Positions 42,869 through 51,025 of a stretch of 64,000 nt of DNA are shown one piece after another. The position numbers and the translations under genes were made by a program. The stretch lies in assembly GCF_003285545.1 (NCBI RefSeq), contig NZ_QLNV01000006.1, positions 186,001-250,000 on the forward strand. Direction: 5' to 3'. The notes under the pieces were generated by a model. It saw only the letters and a list, made by a program, of their open reading frames with translations, searched no databases and was not told the DNA's origin. Origin of the DNA: Sinomicrobium soli (GTDB taxonomy: Bacteria; Bacteroidota; Bacteroidia; Flavobacteriales; Flavobacteriaceae). The first letter of the stretch is position 1; every line of letters starts with the position of its first letter.

Positions 42869-43579
42869 TCAAATAATTCCTTTCTTCCGGGCAGCAATGA
42901 CCAGGGTGCGATCAGTGGCTTCAACGGTAAGGCCCAAATGCAGTTTCAAATTATTTCTGTGCCGTACAATGGTAGATCTTCCCATAGGAATTTCGGCCTC
43001 CAGGTCAGATAAGGTAGCCCCTTGCGAGAGTTCATACAGGATGTTACGATCCCATTTTTGCAAGGTATAGCGGTCTCTTCCACCTTCTTCTATGATCCTG
43101 GCCGCCGTAGGGCTTAGGTACGGAGGGCATAGAAGAATAGCTCTCAGTATCAATATGGACCTGTAATAGTCCATATCCTTTTTAATAAGCAGACCTTCGG
43201 GCGAAACCTCATCCAGCAGGGCATAGATATGATAGGGACTATGGTATGAGGTAGACAGGACCAGCTTGCTGTCCGGGTATTTCTGTTGGATGGTGCGGGC
43301 GAGTCTTTCCCCAGAGATTATAGTACCATCTGAAATGGAAGGCATTTGCAGGTTTAAAAATATATAGCTGACATTATGGGAACAGGAAATCTGCTCAATG
43401 AGCAGCAAAGCCATTGCTATGCTTGTGGCTTCCCGGATTTGAAAGGAAATATTTTCCCTTTTTCCGATGCGATGTAGTATCTTGCGAAGCATCCAGGTAG
43501 CCAATCGATTATCGTCAATGAGAATCACAGCATAATTGTTGCGATTGGTATCATGAGATTTAACAGTAAATGGTTTCAT
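42869..43579 (-). CDS. Response regulator with degenerate receiver (Asn at phospho site), LuxR-like output
   Basis: This 236-residue protein has a receiver domain at about 16-140 (AVILIDDNRLATWMLR) and an output HTH at about 180-236 (LYELSQGATLSDLEAEIPMGRSTI). The expected phospho-acceptor Asp is Asn76 (YIFLNLQMPS), whereas the neighbour at 43850 has Asp68 in the same motif (LVFLDIQLPP). Acidic residues Asp22/Asp23 and the Lys near 125 remain. It may therefore work without phosphorylation or as a partner of the other regulator. It is separated from it by 270 bases with paired inverted repeats. Confidence 0.82.
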   Translation of the reverse strand: MKPFTVKSHDTNRNNYAVILIDDNRLATWMLRKILHRIGKRENISFQIREATSIAMALLLIEQISCSHNVSYIFLNLQMPSISDGTIISGERLARTIQQKYPDSKLVLSTSYHSPYHIYALLDEVSPEGLLIKKDMDYYRSILILRAILLCPPYLSPTAARIIEEGGRDRYTLQKWDRNILYELSQGATLSDLEAEIPMGRSTIVRHRNNLKLHLGLTVEATDRTLVIAARKKGII

Positions 43580-43781
43580 TGCGGGGTAAGCAGGTTATTG
43601 GATTGGTCAGCGATCGTTTCTTTTTTAACTCCGGTGTTTCTACCGGCGTTACGGGGGTCAGCGTGTCGGGGATAATGGGTTACCCACACCTCTAATCTTA
43701 TGCTATACGGTTAAATGCCGGGAGGATGATCCCGTTATCCGTTTTCACGCGGTAAAGTTAACTACATTACTATAAAAAAGA

Positions 43782-43820
43782 GGGTACTAAAAGTACCCAC
43801 ATAGGGTACTTTTATAGTAC
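43782..43820. promoter_or_regulatory. Paired GGGTACT inverted repeats between the response regulators
   Basis: GGGTACTAAAAGTACCC (43782-43798) is an inverted repeat with a 3-base centre. It is followed by the related GGGTACTTTTATAGTAC (43804-43820). On the minus strand the first is followed by TCTTTTTTA, so it could be the terminator of the response regulator ending at 43850. The same GGGTACTAAAAGT arm recurs at 46983-47021, on the other side of the two-component genes, which suggests a regulator site instead or as well. Confidence 0.5.
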
Positions 43821-43849
43821 AGTTATTTCAATTTTTTTTCGTATGGGTA

Positions 43850-44530
43850 TCAGATAAACCCTTTCTCCCTGGCCACTTTCAGCAGCGCTTTATCGTCACC
43901 GTCCGGGATACCGAATTTAAATTTCAGTTTGTTTTTACGCTTAATGATGCCCGAACGTCCCAGGGGGACCACCTTTTCCACTTGTTCCAGGGTAGCGCCC
44001 TGGGAAAGCTCATAAAGCAGCCGGCGATCTACCTTGTCCAGTACGGGCCCCGAGATCACGGAGCGCAACGCCTGGCTTACCGTAGCACTGTGGTAAGGAG
44101 GGTTGCACATGATATTGCGGATAATAAAGAACATTTCGTCCCCTTCGAGATCGTTTTTCACGATAAACCCTTCGGGTTGGAGGTTTTGCAGGATACAATG
44201 TATGCGATACGGATCGTTATAAGTGGTAAGCACGGCAATCCTGGTTTGCGGTGATCGCTGCCGGATCTTAAGGCCGAGATCATCGCCTGAAATAACGGTG
44301 CCATTATCCGAAGGTGGTAACTGAATGTCGAGGAACACGAGGTCTATTTGATACACGGGCGAGATCCTTTCCAGGTGCCGCAGGGCTTCATTGCTGTTAC
44401 GGGCTTCGGTAATATCAAAAGTCCATCCCTTTTGCCTGGTGGTATAGTCCAGCGCATCGCGGTAAGCTTTAAGTACAATGGGGTGGTCGTCGATCAGCAG
44501 AATACTTAAATGTGTTTTTAGATCTTTCAT
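43850..44530 (-). CDS. LuxR-like response regulator
   Basis: This 226-residue protein has an intact receiver domain: acidic pair Asp14/Asp15 (LLIDDHPIVL), phospho-acceptor Asp68 (LVFLDIQLPP) and Lys in GFIVKNDLEG. The C-terminal HTH (LYELSQGATLEQVEKVVPLGRSGIIKRKNKL, landmarks LSQGATLEQVEKVVPLG and IIKRKNKL) binds DNA. It lies 20 bases after the histidine kinase gene on the same strand, its obvious partner. It is similar along its length to the regulator at 42869. Confidence 0.87.
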   Translation of the reverse strand: MKDLKTHLSILLIDDHPIVLKAYRDALDYTTRQKGWTFDITEARNSNEALRHLERISPVYQIDLVFLDIQLPPSDNGTVISGDDLGLKIRQRSPQTRIAVLTTYNDPYRIHCILQNLQPEGFIVKNDLEGDEMFFIIRNIMCNPPYHSATVSQALRSVISGPVLDKVDRRLLYELSQGATLEQVEKVVPLGRSGIIKRKNKLKFKFGIPDGDDKALLKVAREKGFI

Positions 44531-44550
44531 AGAATATTCATGTATTATGG

Positions 44551-46563
44551 TTAGCTGTTTAATTCGGTGATGACGGTGATCGTAGTTCCGTTTCCGGGGG
44601 AAGAATGGATTTTCAGGGAACCGTTCAATCGCCGGACCCTGTTTTTGAGCTGCTGTAACCCGATGCCTTTTTGATGTTTCCGCATGCCCTTGCCGTCATC
44701 CTTATAGGTGATGACCAGGGTGTTGTCTTCGCGGGTAAACCCAATGACTATATGCCTGGCCCTGGCATGTTTTACCGTATTCCTCAGGGCTTCCTCAAGA
44801 ATGTAGTACAGGTTGGCTTTTATTGTTGGAGTTATCATACCCCAATGTATACCCGAGGTGTCTGCAAACTGATAGTCAAGATCACCGGCCCGGCACCGGG
44901 ATATTATCATCTTTTCCAGGATATGGATAAAGTCGAGGGGATGATCTTTAAGGCTCCGGATCAAGGCATGGGAGGCATCCCGGATATTACTTTCGATCTG
45001 TCTTAATTCCCGGAGAAATTCGTGATGTTGCCGTATATCCCGGGGTTTTCCCTGTAGTTCGAGGAGCTTCCATTGCAGGCGCAGGGCATACACCTCGCCC
45101 AGGATGCCACCATGCAGGTTTTCCGAGATGCGCCATCGTTCCTGGTTTCTTGCTTTTTGGATACGTTCCTGCTGGTTTATCGAGAGGATGTAGAGCTGCT
45201 CATCGGCCTTTTGGCGTCTATTTTCCAGTCGGAGAATCCTGTTTTTGGCCTGTTGCCTGAAATACATATATAAGGAGATCAGTAGCAGGAACAGGGCGAC
45301 ACCAATAGAAAGAATCCATATTTTCTGAGAAGTGAGTTGGCGGGTTCTTTTTATGAACTGGTCGGTCTCATATTGTATCCTTGCAAATTTGTTTCGGGCA
45401 GTACGTTCCTGTTCGGCAATATATTTCTGTATGCGGATATATTCCTGCAGATAGGCACTTTTCGCAGGAATGTCGAGTTGGGAGAGCAGGAGCAGGGCCA
45501 CCAGGATGTCTTCGTTATTTCTAATTTCCCTGGCCATGTTCAGGGCGCCCCGGGCCAGTCGCAGGGCTTCGGTGGTGTCCCGGCTTACGGCCCGATATTC
45601 GGCCAGGTGGAGTTTACTGACGATGACCCCGGATTGGTTGTGCAGGCTTTCCCTGATGGCCAGCCCTTCGAGGAACTGGCGGTACAGCCCGAGGGTATCG
45701 GAGTGCAACAAACGGCTGTAGGCGATATTATCGATAAGCCGGGCATACAGGGTGGGATTATGGGCTTTTACGGTTTCAGGGGCGGCTTTACCGAAATACC
45801 GCAGGGCTTTGTCCTGGATGCCCTGTTTCTGGTACAGCACCCCGAGATTGTTGTAGACATGGGCTTTTAAACTGTTGCCGTCCTCAATCTTGTCCAGGTG
45901 TTGCAGAGCCGTTTGATAATGGGATACGGCCCGGTCGGTTTCTCCCATTTCCTCGTTGATAACTCCCAACAGGTTAAAGCAATAGTAGAGTTGTTTGTGC
46001 TTTTTAAAACGCTCCATAAGCGTGATGGCATCATACAGCAAAACTTCACAGCGGGTATAGTCTTTTAACCGGCCCTGTATAATGGCCATATTGTAGAGCA
46101 TTTTCCCGGCGTAATAACGATTGGGGATTTTTGTAAATAGCAGATGGGCTTTATTGTAATGGTAATAGGCACTATCATAAGTTTCCTTTTGCAGGTAGAA
46201 GCCCCCGTAATTCCAATGCACATCTGCCAGGGCTACAGAATCACTAAAGAACGCTGCATAATGGAGGGCCACACGGTTACTTCTGCGAAACAATACCGTA
46301 TCGTTCTTGTCATATGCAAGTTGGGCAATTTTTAAGAGACGTTTGGTTATGGCGGTATCCTGCTTGCATAGTGGCAGGGAATGGAACAGGCTGTCGGGCC
46401 TGAAATATCCTTGTTCGGGGACATCATGGTTTTGCGTGTCTATGAGCCATCGGGGTGGTGTAGGGACATGCGGTAACTGCCCAGGGCTGTAATGTTGACA
46501 GGACGTACAGAAACAGACAAGAGCGATAAGAACAATGCTATCATATTTAAACCCTAAAACCAC
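44551..46563 (-). CDS. TPR-containing sensor histidine kinase (NarL/LuxR-partner type)
   Basis: This 670-residue protein has an N-terminal signal with a lipobox-like FCTSC (Cys22) and tandem TPR repeats at about 90-390 in the periplasm (YHYNKAHLLF, VYNNLGVLYQKQGIQDKALRYFGKA landmarks VYNNLGVLYQ and DKALRYFGKA). One membrane segment at about 408-430 and a coiled coil follow. The dimerisation and phospho-acceptor domain has RWRISENLHGGILGE, with His near 483. The HATPase domain has EEALRNTVKHARARH and DDGKGMRKHQKGIGL. The HisKA_3 form is that of kinases paired with NarL/LuxR regulators, and such a regulator follows. The input is unknown; TPRs suggest a peptide or protein. Confidence 0.87.
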   Translation of the reverse strand: MVLGFKYDSIVLIALVCFCTSCQHYSPGQLPHVPTPPRWLIDTQNHDVPEQGYFRPDSLFHSLPLCKQDTAITKRLLKIAQLAYDKNDTVLFRRSNRVALHYAAFFSDSVALADVHWNYGGFYLQKETYDSAYYHYNKAHLLFTKIPNRYYAGKMLYNMAIIQGRLKDYTRCEVLLYDAITLMERFKKHKQLYYCFNLLGVINEEMGETDRAVSHYQTALQHLDKIEDGNSLKAHVYNNLGVLYQKQGIQDKALRYFGKAAPETVKAHNPTLYARLIDNIAYSRLLHSDTLGLYRQFLEGLAIRESLHNQSGVIVSKLHLAEYRAVSRDTTEALRLARGALNMAREIRNNEDILVALLLLSQLDIPAKSAYLQEYIRIQKYIAEQERTARNKFARIQYETDQFIKRTRQLTSQKIWILSIGVALFLLLISLYMYFRQQAKNRILRLENRRQKADEQLYILSINQQERIQKARNQERWRISENLHGGILGEVYALRLQWKLLELQGKPRDIRQHHEFLRELRQIESNIRDASHALIRSLKDHPLDFIHILEKMIISRCRAGDLDYQFADTSGIHWGMITPTIKANLYYILEEALRNTVKHARARHIVIGFTREDNTLVITYKDDGKGMRKHQKGIGLQQLKNRVRRLNGSLKIHSSPGNGTTITVITELNS

Positions 46564-46595
46564 GCCACCAGATGGTGTTGATGTTACACAAATTT

Positions 46596-46632
46596 AAAAA
46601 ATCCCTTAACATTTTAGGTTAAAGGATTTTTT
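46596..46632 (-). terminator. Terminator behind the small lipoprotein gene
   Basis: A-rich/T-rich arms 46596-46607 and 46621-46632 pair over 12 positions with one mismatch. On the minus strand the stem is followed by a T run. It lies 35 bases after the lipoprotein stop and 33 before the kinase start. Confidence 0.5.
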
Positions 46633-46666
46633 TATTCGGTTTTAGTGTTAAAAAATGGATTTAAAA

Positions 46667-46822
46667 TTAATCCCTTTCATTGTCGGGTGGGGTGCTCACG
46701 TTGTCCCGGGTAGCCGTTTTGGGCTTATGGATTTCCGGATTGTCGGCGAGTTCTTCCTCCAGGGTGCATGAGTGGAGCCCCAGGCAACATGCGCAGAGCC
46801 ATACCAGCATTATAATTTTCAT
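46667..46822 (-). CDS. Tiny lipoprotein
   Basis: An ATG at 46822 opens 51 codons. The product has a hydrophobic signal (MKIIMLVWLCACCLGL) with lipobox LHSC, then a polar, acidic tail (LEEELADNPEIHKPK, then TRDNVSTPPDNERD). No family is recognised. It has its own terminator downstream. It lies between the histidine kinase and RteC, so it may belong to either locus B or the conjugative element. Confidence 0.5.
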   Translation of the reverse strand: MKIIMLVWLCACCLGLHSCTLEEELADNPEIHKPKTATRDNVSTPPDNERD

Positions 46823-46982
46823 AATAACGGTTTTAGGTAATGATAAAATGTACCGAACAGGGCCAGCGGTGTGGCCTCCATGCTAATACCAGTAGTGCAC
46901 TAAGGGACATGAGCGTCGTTGTTATGCTCATGTAATAAGCAGCTTAACAGGGGTAAATGTAGTAAGGGTAACGGAAGGGGCA

Positions 46983-47021
46983 GGGTACTAAAAGTATACA
47001 AGAAGTACACTTTTAGTACCC
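46983..47021. promoter_or_regulatory. Long inverted repeat with the GGGTACTAAAAGT arm
   Basis: GGGTACTAAAAGT (46983-46995) and ACTTTTAGTACCC (47009-47021) are perfect 13-base arms around a 13-base centre. A T run follows on the plus strand, but no plus-strand gene ends upstream, which argues against a simple terminator. The same arm is present at 43782-43798. It lies 89 bases before rteC and 160 bases upstream of the tiny lipoprotein gene. Confidence 0.5.
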
Positions 47022-47110
47022 TTTTTATCCCGGAAGGCGTGTTAATTTAGAAGGCTCTCTAACATGGTCCTGCCGGATCATGAGTTTTTTAACCCACAAA
47101 ATACCAGTCC

Positions 47111-47941
47111 ATGAATACATATAAGAGGATGCTCCGGGCACTGGAAGAACAACTTAAAGACATAGAAACCCCAAAAACAGAGATCGCCCTGGTGGCCCCC
47201 CAAGGTATACGACTTGTACGGGAGGTACTCCATAAGATGCGCGAGCGGGTATGTCATGAAGGTTTTACCAGCGAGGACAGCGAGAAGCAGTTTTTTAAAC
47301 ATATCAAACCGCAGGTGACCAGCCGGCTGATCTACTACGTAAGGCTTATGGACCTGGAAAACCGTCGTCCTGTGAGCCACGACAAGGCCCAACGGAAGTA
47401 CCTTGCCGGGCATATTGAGGTGTTACAACGTTACCTGAATGCCCACAGCGATTTCTACCGGTACTACCGTCAAGGGAGTACGGCCCTGGACCATGTATAT
47501 TTTTTAAGGGACAGGGCCGATGTTTTTTTGAGTACCGAGGCGATCTACGCCCTGGAAGACAGCCAGTTTTCCACCAGCCACGACCACATGGCCGCCACCA
47601 TACTGGCCTATGAAAAATTGATCGTCTACCTGGTGCATGAACTGGACCGGCTATCTCCGGGTGCGGGGGTACGCCAGTTAAAATCGAAATTGTCATGGAC
47701 GGCATCCAAAGCCTCCCTGACGGAGTTAATCTACGCCTTGCACAGCGGGGAAGTCTTTAACCATGGGCAGGCGGATATCCGGGAGATCACCTCCATTTTT
47801 GAAAAGTTCTTTGACATTCGGCTTCCCCATGTATACCGGGCGTATGCCGCCATCAAGTCGCGCAAAGGGCAGCGGGCGCGGTTCCTGGAAGAGCTCATCT
47901 TCCGGTTTTCCCAGAAAATGGACCAGGACGACAGTATGTAA
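47111..47941 (+). CDS. rteC: RteC-family regulator of a conjugative element
   Basis: This 276-residue protein shows RteC features: a helical N-terminal domain (RLVREVLHKMRERVCHEGF) followed by FFKHIKPQVTSRLIYYVRLMDLE. A C-terminal winged-helix part follows (SKASLTELIYALHSGEVFNHGQADIREIT, landmarks LTELIYALHSGEVFN and GQADIREI, ending in FRFSQKMDQD). In CTnDOT, RteC activates excision genes. Here it is followed by an excisionase-like HTH gene, in the same direction, with two palindromes between them. It marks the start of the conjugative element in this window. Confidence 0.85.
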   Translation: MNTYKRMLRALEEQLKDIETPKTEIALVAPQGIRLVREVLHKMRERVCHEGFTSEDSEKQFFKHIKPQVTSRLIYYVRLMDLENRRPVSHDKAQRKYLAGHIEVLQRYLNAHSDFYRYYRQGSTALDHVYFLRDRADVFLSTEAIYALEDSQFSTSHDHMAATILAYEKLIVYLVHELDRLSPGAGVRQLKSKLSWTASKASLTELIYALHSGEVFNHGQADIREITSIFEKFFDIRLPHVYRAYAAIKSRKGQRARFLEELIFRFSQKMDQDDSM

Positions 47942-48222
47942 GGCGTATGTAATTACATATAGGCCCCTGGGGGATTGGCCTGATGGTACCGTCGTGAAAA
48001 ATGAAGGCTTTTGATGTTTTCGAAGCCTGAAACCCCGGGGCAAACAGTCAAAACACATCAAATTTCAGGAGTGTTAAAGTTTGATGTAATTACATACCTG
48101 CTGTATAAAACCCTTAACATTTGGAAGGGAGTTTTGCATAACGAAAGTCAAATCGCAACCTCCCGCTGCCGGGATAAAAAAAGCATAACCTTCCTGGTAG
48201 CGGGATTTTTAAAACTTCAGTT
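47942..48222 (+). promoter_or_regulatory. Control region between rteC and the HTH gene with two palindromes
   Basis: TATGTAATTACATA (47946-47959, perfect 14-base palindrome) and ATGTAATTACAT (48084-48095) lie 138 bases apart. Between them are TTTGATG and CATCAAA motifs in both orientations (about 48012, 48055 and 48079). No gene is supported. The palindromes are good candidates for RteC or excisionase binding sites. Confidence 0.5.
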
Positions 48223-48498
48223 ATGCCAGCAAACATTATTACTACAGACGATCTCCGGGTGTTTAAGGAAGAACTCCTGGAAGATCTCCGCCAGCTTTTA
48301 CAATCCCATAGTTCCGGAAGGAGCAAAAAATGGCTTCGTTCTTCGGAAGTCATGGAACTACTACACCTGAGCCCCGGTACCCTTCAGAATCTACGTGTTA
48401 CCGGCACCTTGCCCTACAGTAAGATCGGTGGGATCATCTATTATGATGCGGAGGATATCGAAAGACTTATGGAAGACTCCAGGATCGATAATCAGTAG
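48223..48498 (+). CDS. Excisionase-like helix-turn-helix protein
   Basis: This 91-residue protein has a C-terminal HTH_17-type domain: WLRSSEVMELLHLSPGTLQNLRVTGTLPYSKIGGIIYYDAEDIERLM (landmarks SSEVMELLHLSPGTLQNLR and YYDAEDIERLM). The N-terminus is a short helical region. Such proteins accompany Bacteroidota conjugative elements and act in excision or gene control. It ends 4 bases before the next gene. Confidence 0.8.
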   Translation: MPANIITTDDLRVFKEELLEDLRQLLQSHSSGRSKKWLRSSEVMELLHLSPGTLQNLRVTGTLPYSKIGGIIYYDAEDIERLMEDSRIDNQ

Positions 48499-48502
48499 GC
48501 CT

Positions 48503-49210
48503 ATGAACTATGTGCACCACCTTAATACGGTATTTGAAAAATTCCGTACCGATCCGCGACTGCATCCCGGGCATATCAGCCTGTATATGGCTTTGTTCCG
48601 GTCATGGAACCAATCCGGGTTTGCTGCCTCTTTCCGCGTGCGGCGGGCGGAATTGATGCCCCTGGCGGCCATCCGGAGCAGCTCTACCTACCATCGTTAT
48701 ATGAGCGACCTGCACCGATGGCAGTACGTGGACTATCTTCCTTCGAAAAATGCACACCTGGGAAGCCAGGTGCGTATGTGCTTTGCGGGTGGGGGAGCTG
48801 TCCCGGTCACGGGACGGCACTGTCCCACAGGTGAACCAGGTATAGGCGAAGGATGTTCAAATACGGGACAGGGTAGTTCACAGATGGGACACCACCGTCC
48901 CACTGGTGGGACCTTTATTAAAACTATAAAACAAACTAACCCTATAGGGGATCATTACAGTCCCATATCTAAACATGCTATCGAAACTTTTTTTAAAGCG
49001 CAGAACTGGCCGCTGGATGAAGCCCATAAGTTTTTTCACCACTACCAGTCTACGGGATGGAAAACCGCCGGGGGGATATCGATCACCAACTGGTCATCCG
49101 CCGCCGAGAAATGGATGCTTCGGGTAGCCGAATACCAGAAGGGCCGTAGCAGAGGACAGGAAGATCATTTAAAAACCACAAAAGCCAAAAACTATGCGCA
49201 ACCCCTCTAA
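48503..49210 (+). CDS. DnaD-like winged-helix protein of a conjugative element
   Basis: The ATG at 48503 gives 235 residues; an upstream extension to 48395 would lie within the HTH gene. The N-terminus (LHPGHISLYMALFRSWNQSGF, landmarks HISLYMALFRSWN and STYHRYMSDLHRWQYVDY) is a winged helix seen in Bacteroidota element proteins placed before a DnaC-like ATPase. The middle (about 125-160) is Gly/Pro/His-rich with repeats of CPTG and RPTGG. The C-terminus (FFHHYQSTGWKTAGG, NWSSAAEKWM) is DnaD-like. It overlaps the ATPase gene by 17 bases. A role in element replication is likely. Confidence 0.7.
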   Translation: MNYVHHLNTVFEKFRTDPRLHPGHISLYMALFRSWNQSGFAASFRVRRAELMPLAAIRSSSTYHRYMSDLHRWQYVDYLPSKNAHLGSQVRMCFAGGGAVPVTGRHCPTGEPGIGEGCSNTGQGSSQMGHHRPTGGTFIKTIKQTNPIGDHYSPISKHAIETFFKAQNWPLDEAHKFFHHYQSTGWKTAGGISITNWSSAAEKWMLRVAEYQKGRSRGQEDHLKTTKAKNYAQPL

Positions 49211-49880
49211 GATCAAGGAAGGCGCCGTAGAATTCTCCCTGGGCGACTGGGACGGAAAGGTAATGGTGTACAGCTTTGCGAAAATGTGGATCTACCTGGA
49301 GGCCAAGGGAAAGCTATTGTTCGGCAGGGGTTTTAAGCTATATGGAGAGGACCGGGAGCTACTGTTTACCCTCTGTAATTACATCATCCGGGATGAAATG
49401 AATTGCCGGAAACTGGGGATCGATCCGGACAAGGGGTTACTGCTCTCCGGGCCGGTTGGTTGCGGGAAGACCAGCCTGATAAAACTGCTGCGGTACCTGG
49501 TACCGCACCGGCGGCCTTATGAGCTTATTCCCTGCCGCAATATCGTATTCGGGTTTAACCATGTGGGGTATCCGACCATTTCAGGTTATGGCAATAGCGG
49601 ATTTTACTGTTTTGACGATCTCGGGGTAGAACCTACCGGGCGGCATTTCGGAAAGGATTGTAATGTGATGGGAGAGATCCTGCTGTCGCGTTACGAGCTG
49701 TTTAAAAACCATAGGGTGATGACCCATGCCACTACCAACCTGAACGCTGAAGAACTCGAAGATCGTTACGGCAACCGGGTACGCAGCCGGATGCGGGAAA
49801 TGTTCAACCTGGTGGCCTTTCCCAACCATACCAAAGACAAACGTAAGCAGGTGGTGCCTGCCTGTAACCAAACAAAATAG
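49194..49880 (+). CDS. DnaC/IstB-like ATPase
   Basis: This 228-residue AAA+ protein has Walker A GPVGCGKTSLIK (about 90-101), Walker B FYCFDDLG (about 137-144), a sensor-like THATTNLNAEELEDRYG and the arginine-rich VRSRMREMFN. It resembles helicase loaders (DnaC) and IstB. With the overlapping DnaD-like gene it probably loads a helicase for element replication. No IS21 transposase is near, so the IstB role is unlikely. Confidence 0.82.
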   Translation: MRNPSKIKEGAVEFSLGDWDGKVMVYSFAKMWIYLEAKGKLLFGRGFKLYGEDRELLFTLCNYIIRDEMNCRKLGIDPDKGLLLSGPVGCGKTSLIKLLRYLVPHRRPYELIPCRNIVFGFNHVGYPTISGYGNSGFYCFDDLGVEPTGRHFGKDCNVMGEILLSRYELFKNHRVMTHATTNLNAEELEDRYGNRVRSRMREMFNLVAFPNHTKDKRKQVVPACNQTK

Positions 49881-49887
49881 CAGCATT

Positions 49888-51009
49888 ATGAAAATAGCCT
49901 TTTACAACGTAGAAAATATCTTTCACAGGGACGCTGGCCTGGTGCAACCACATGTAGGGCGGGGCGTAAAAATGTGGATGGAAGAACTGGAAACCTACCT
50001 GACCAAAGACCGGCGTACGGACCGGGACTATGAGCGCATGCGGGAGCTTAGCTTTTTATTGGGATTCGAACGGGTGTCGTACGAACCCTATGTCGTGATG
50101 CGCCGGCGTTGGGGCGGACTGTATATCCGCAAAAGAGGGCATACGATGGATTATAAAGCCGACAGCCTGACCCATTGGAACGGTTGGATCAAGGTACAGA
50201 CCTTTCCGGTGGGCGAACAGGCTATAGCGAACAAAGCCAGGGTGATCCGGGAGGTGAACCCGGATATCCTGCTGTTGCAGGAAGTGGAAGACCGTACCAC
50301 TGTAGAGGATTTTAACGACCTGTTCTTTAGCCAGACCGAAGAAAGCATATATCATCATTTCCATGTCTTGTGCGGACATGATTACCGGGGATTGGAAATG
50401 GGGGTGATGTCCAATAAGAAATATCCCGTACATAGCGTTCGTAGTCTTAATGTGCTCCGGGAGGGCGTAGGATTGTTTCCACAAGATTTTCAGCATTACA
50501 CCTTTCAATGCTCCAAAAAGAAAACGGTACACGTGCTTTTTGCCCAGTTGCAATCCCCCACCGGAAAACAGGAGTGGGTAACGGGTCGTCGTAAAGCGCA
50601 GGCTCATGCTATGGGCAAAGCCTACCGGAAATTACGCGGGCAGGGTGAGGCCCATATCATTATGGCCGGGACCTTCTATATGCCCTATTATGCCGATGCG
50701 CTTTCGCCCATATTCCGGGATACGGATGTTAAGGATATTTCCAAACACCCCACCTTTCAGCCCACGCCTGATAACGGCAAAGACGGGAGTTATTTCCGGC
50801 TGGGGGCCTATCGCCTGGGGGTAAACATCCGGCAGGAAGATTTTTTATTGCTGTCCCCGGAACTTTTTGACAGGGTTACTGCCAGCGGCCTGAACCGCAA
50901 GGGGATGTGGCCCAAAAACCGGTCGCAGTGGGAGACCTATGATACCGTGCAAAATGAACAGGAAGCCGCCAGTCACCATCCGTTGTTGTGGTGTGATCTG
51001 GATATATAG
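49888..51009 (+). CDS. Endonuclease/exonuclease/phosphatase-family protein with altered active site
   Basis: This 373-residue protein starts MKIAFYNVENIF (Asn7) and has LLLQEVED (Glu132), both typical of the EEP fold. The GDFN motif, with its catalytic Asp and Asn, is replaced by AGTFYMP, and the final SDH motif reads ASHHPL, keeping the His but not the Asp. An N-terminal insertion of about 100 residues precedes the Glu motif. Activity is thus doubtful; it may bind nucleic acid or phosphate without cutting. It starts 7 bases after the ATPase gene, so it belongs to the element operon. Confidence 0.7.
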   Translation: MKIAFYNVENIFHRDAGLVQPHVGRGVKMWMEELETYLTKDRRTDRDYERMRELSFLLGFERVSYEPYVVMRRRWGGLYIRKRGHTMDYKADSLTHWNGWIKVQTFPVGEQAIANKARVIREVNPDILLLQEVEDRTTVEDFNDLFFSQTEESIYHHFHVLCGHDYRGLEMGVMSNKKYPVHSVRSLNVLREGVGLFPQDFQHYTFQCSKKKTVHVLFAQLQSPTGKQEWVTGRRKAQAHAMGKAYRKLRGQGEAHIIMAGTFYMPYYADALSPIFRDTDVKDISKHPTFQPTPDNGKDGSYFRLGAYRLGVNIRQEDFLLLSPELFDRVTASGLNRKGMWPKNRSQWETYDTVQNEQEAASHHPLLWCDLDI

Positions 51010-51025
51010 GTTTTCCCGGATGTGC

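Noticed and set aside
48011-48370. 119-codon frame upstream of the HTH gene
   Set aside because: It runs through the palindromic control region and overlaps the HTH gene in another frame; composition is not protein-like.
49194-49880. IstB of an IS21-type insertion sequence
   Set aside because: No IstA transposase or terminal repeats nearby; the overlap with a DnaD-like gene fits a helicase loader of the element.
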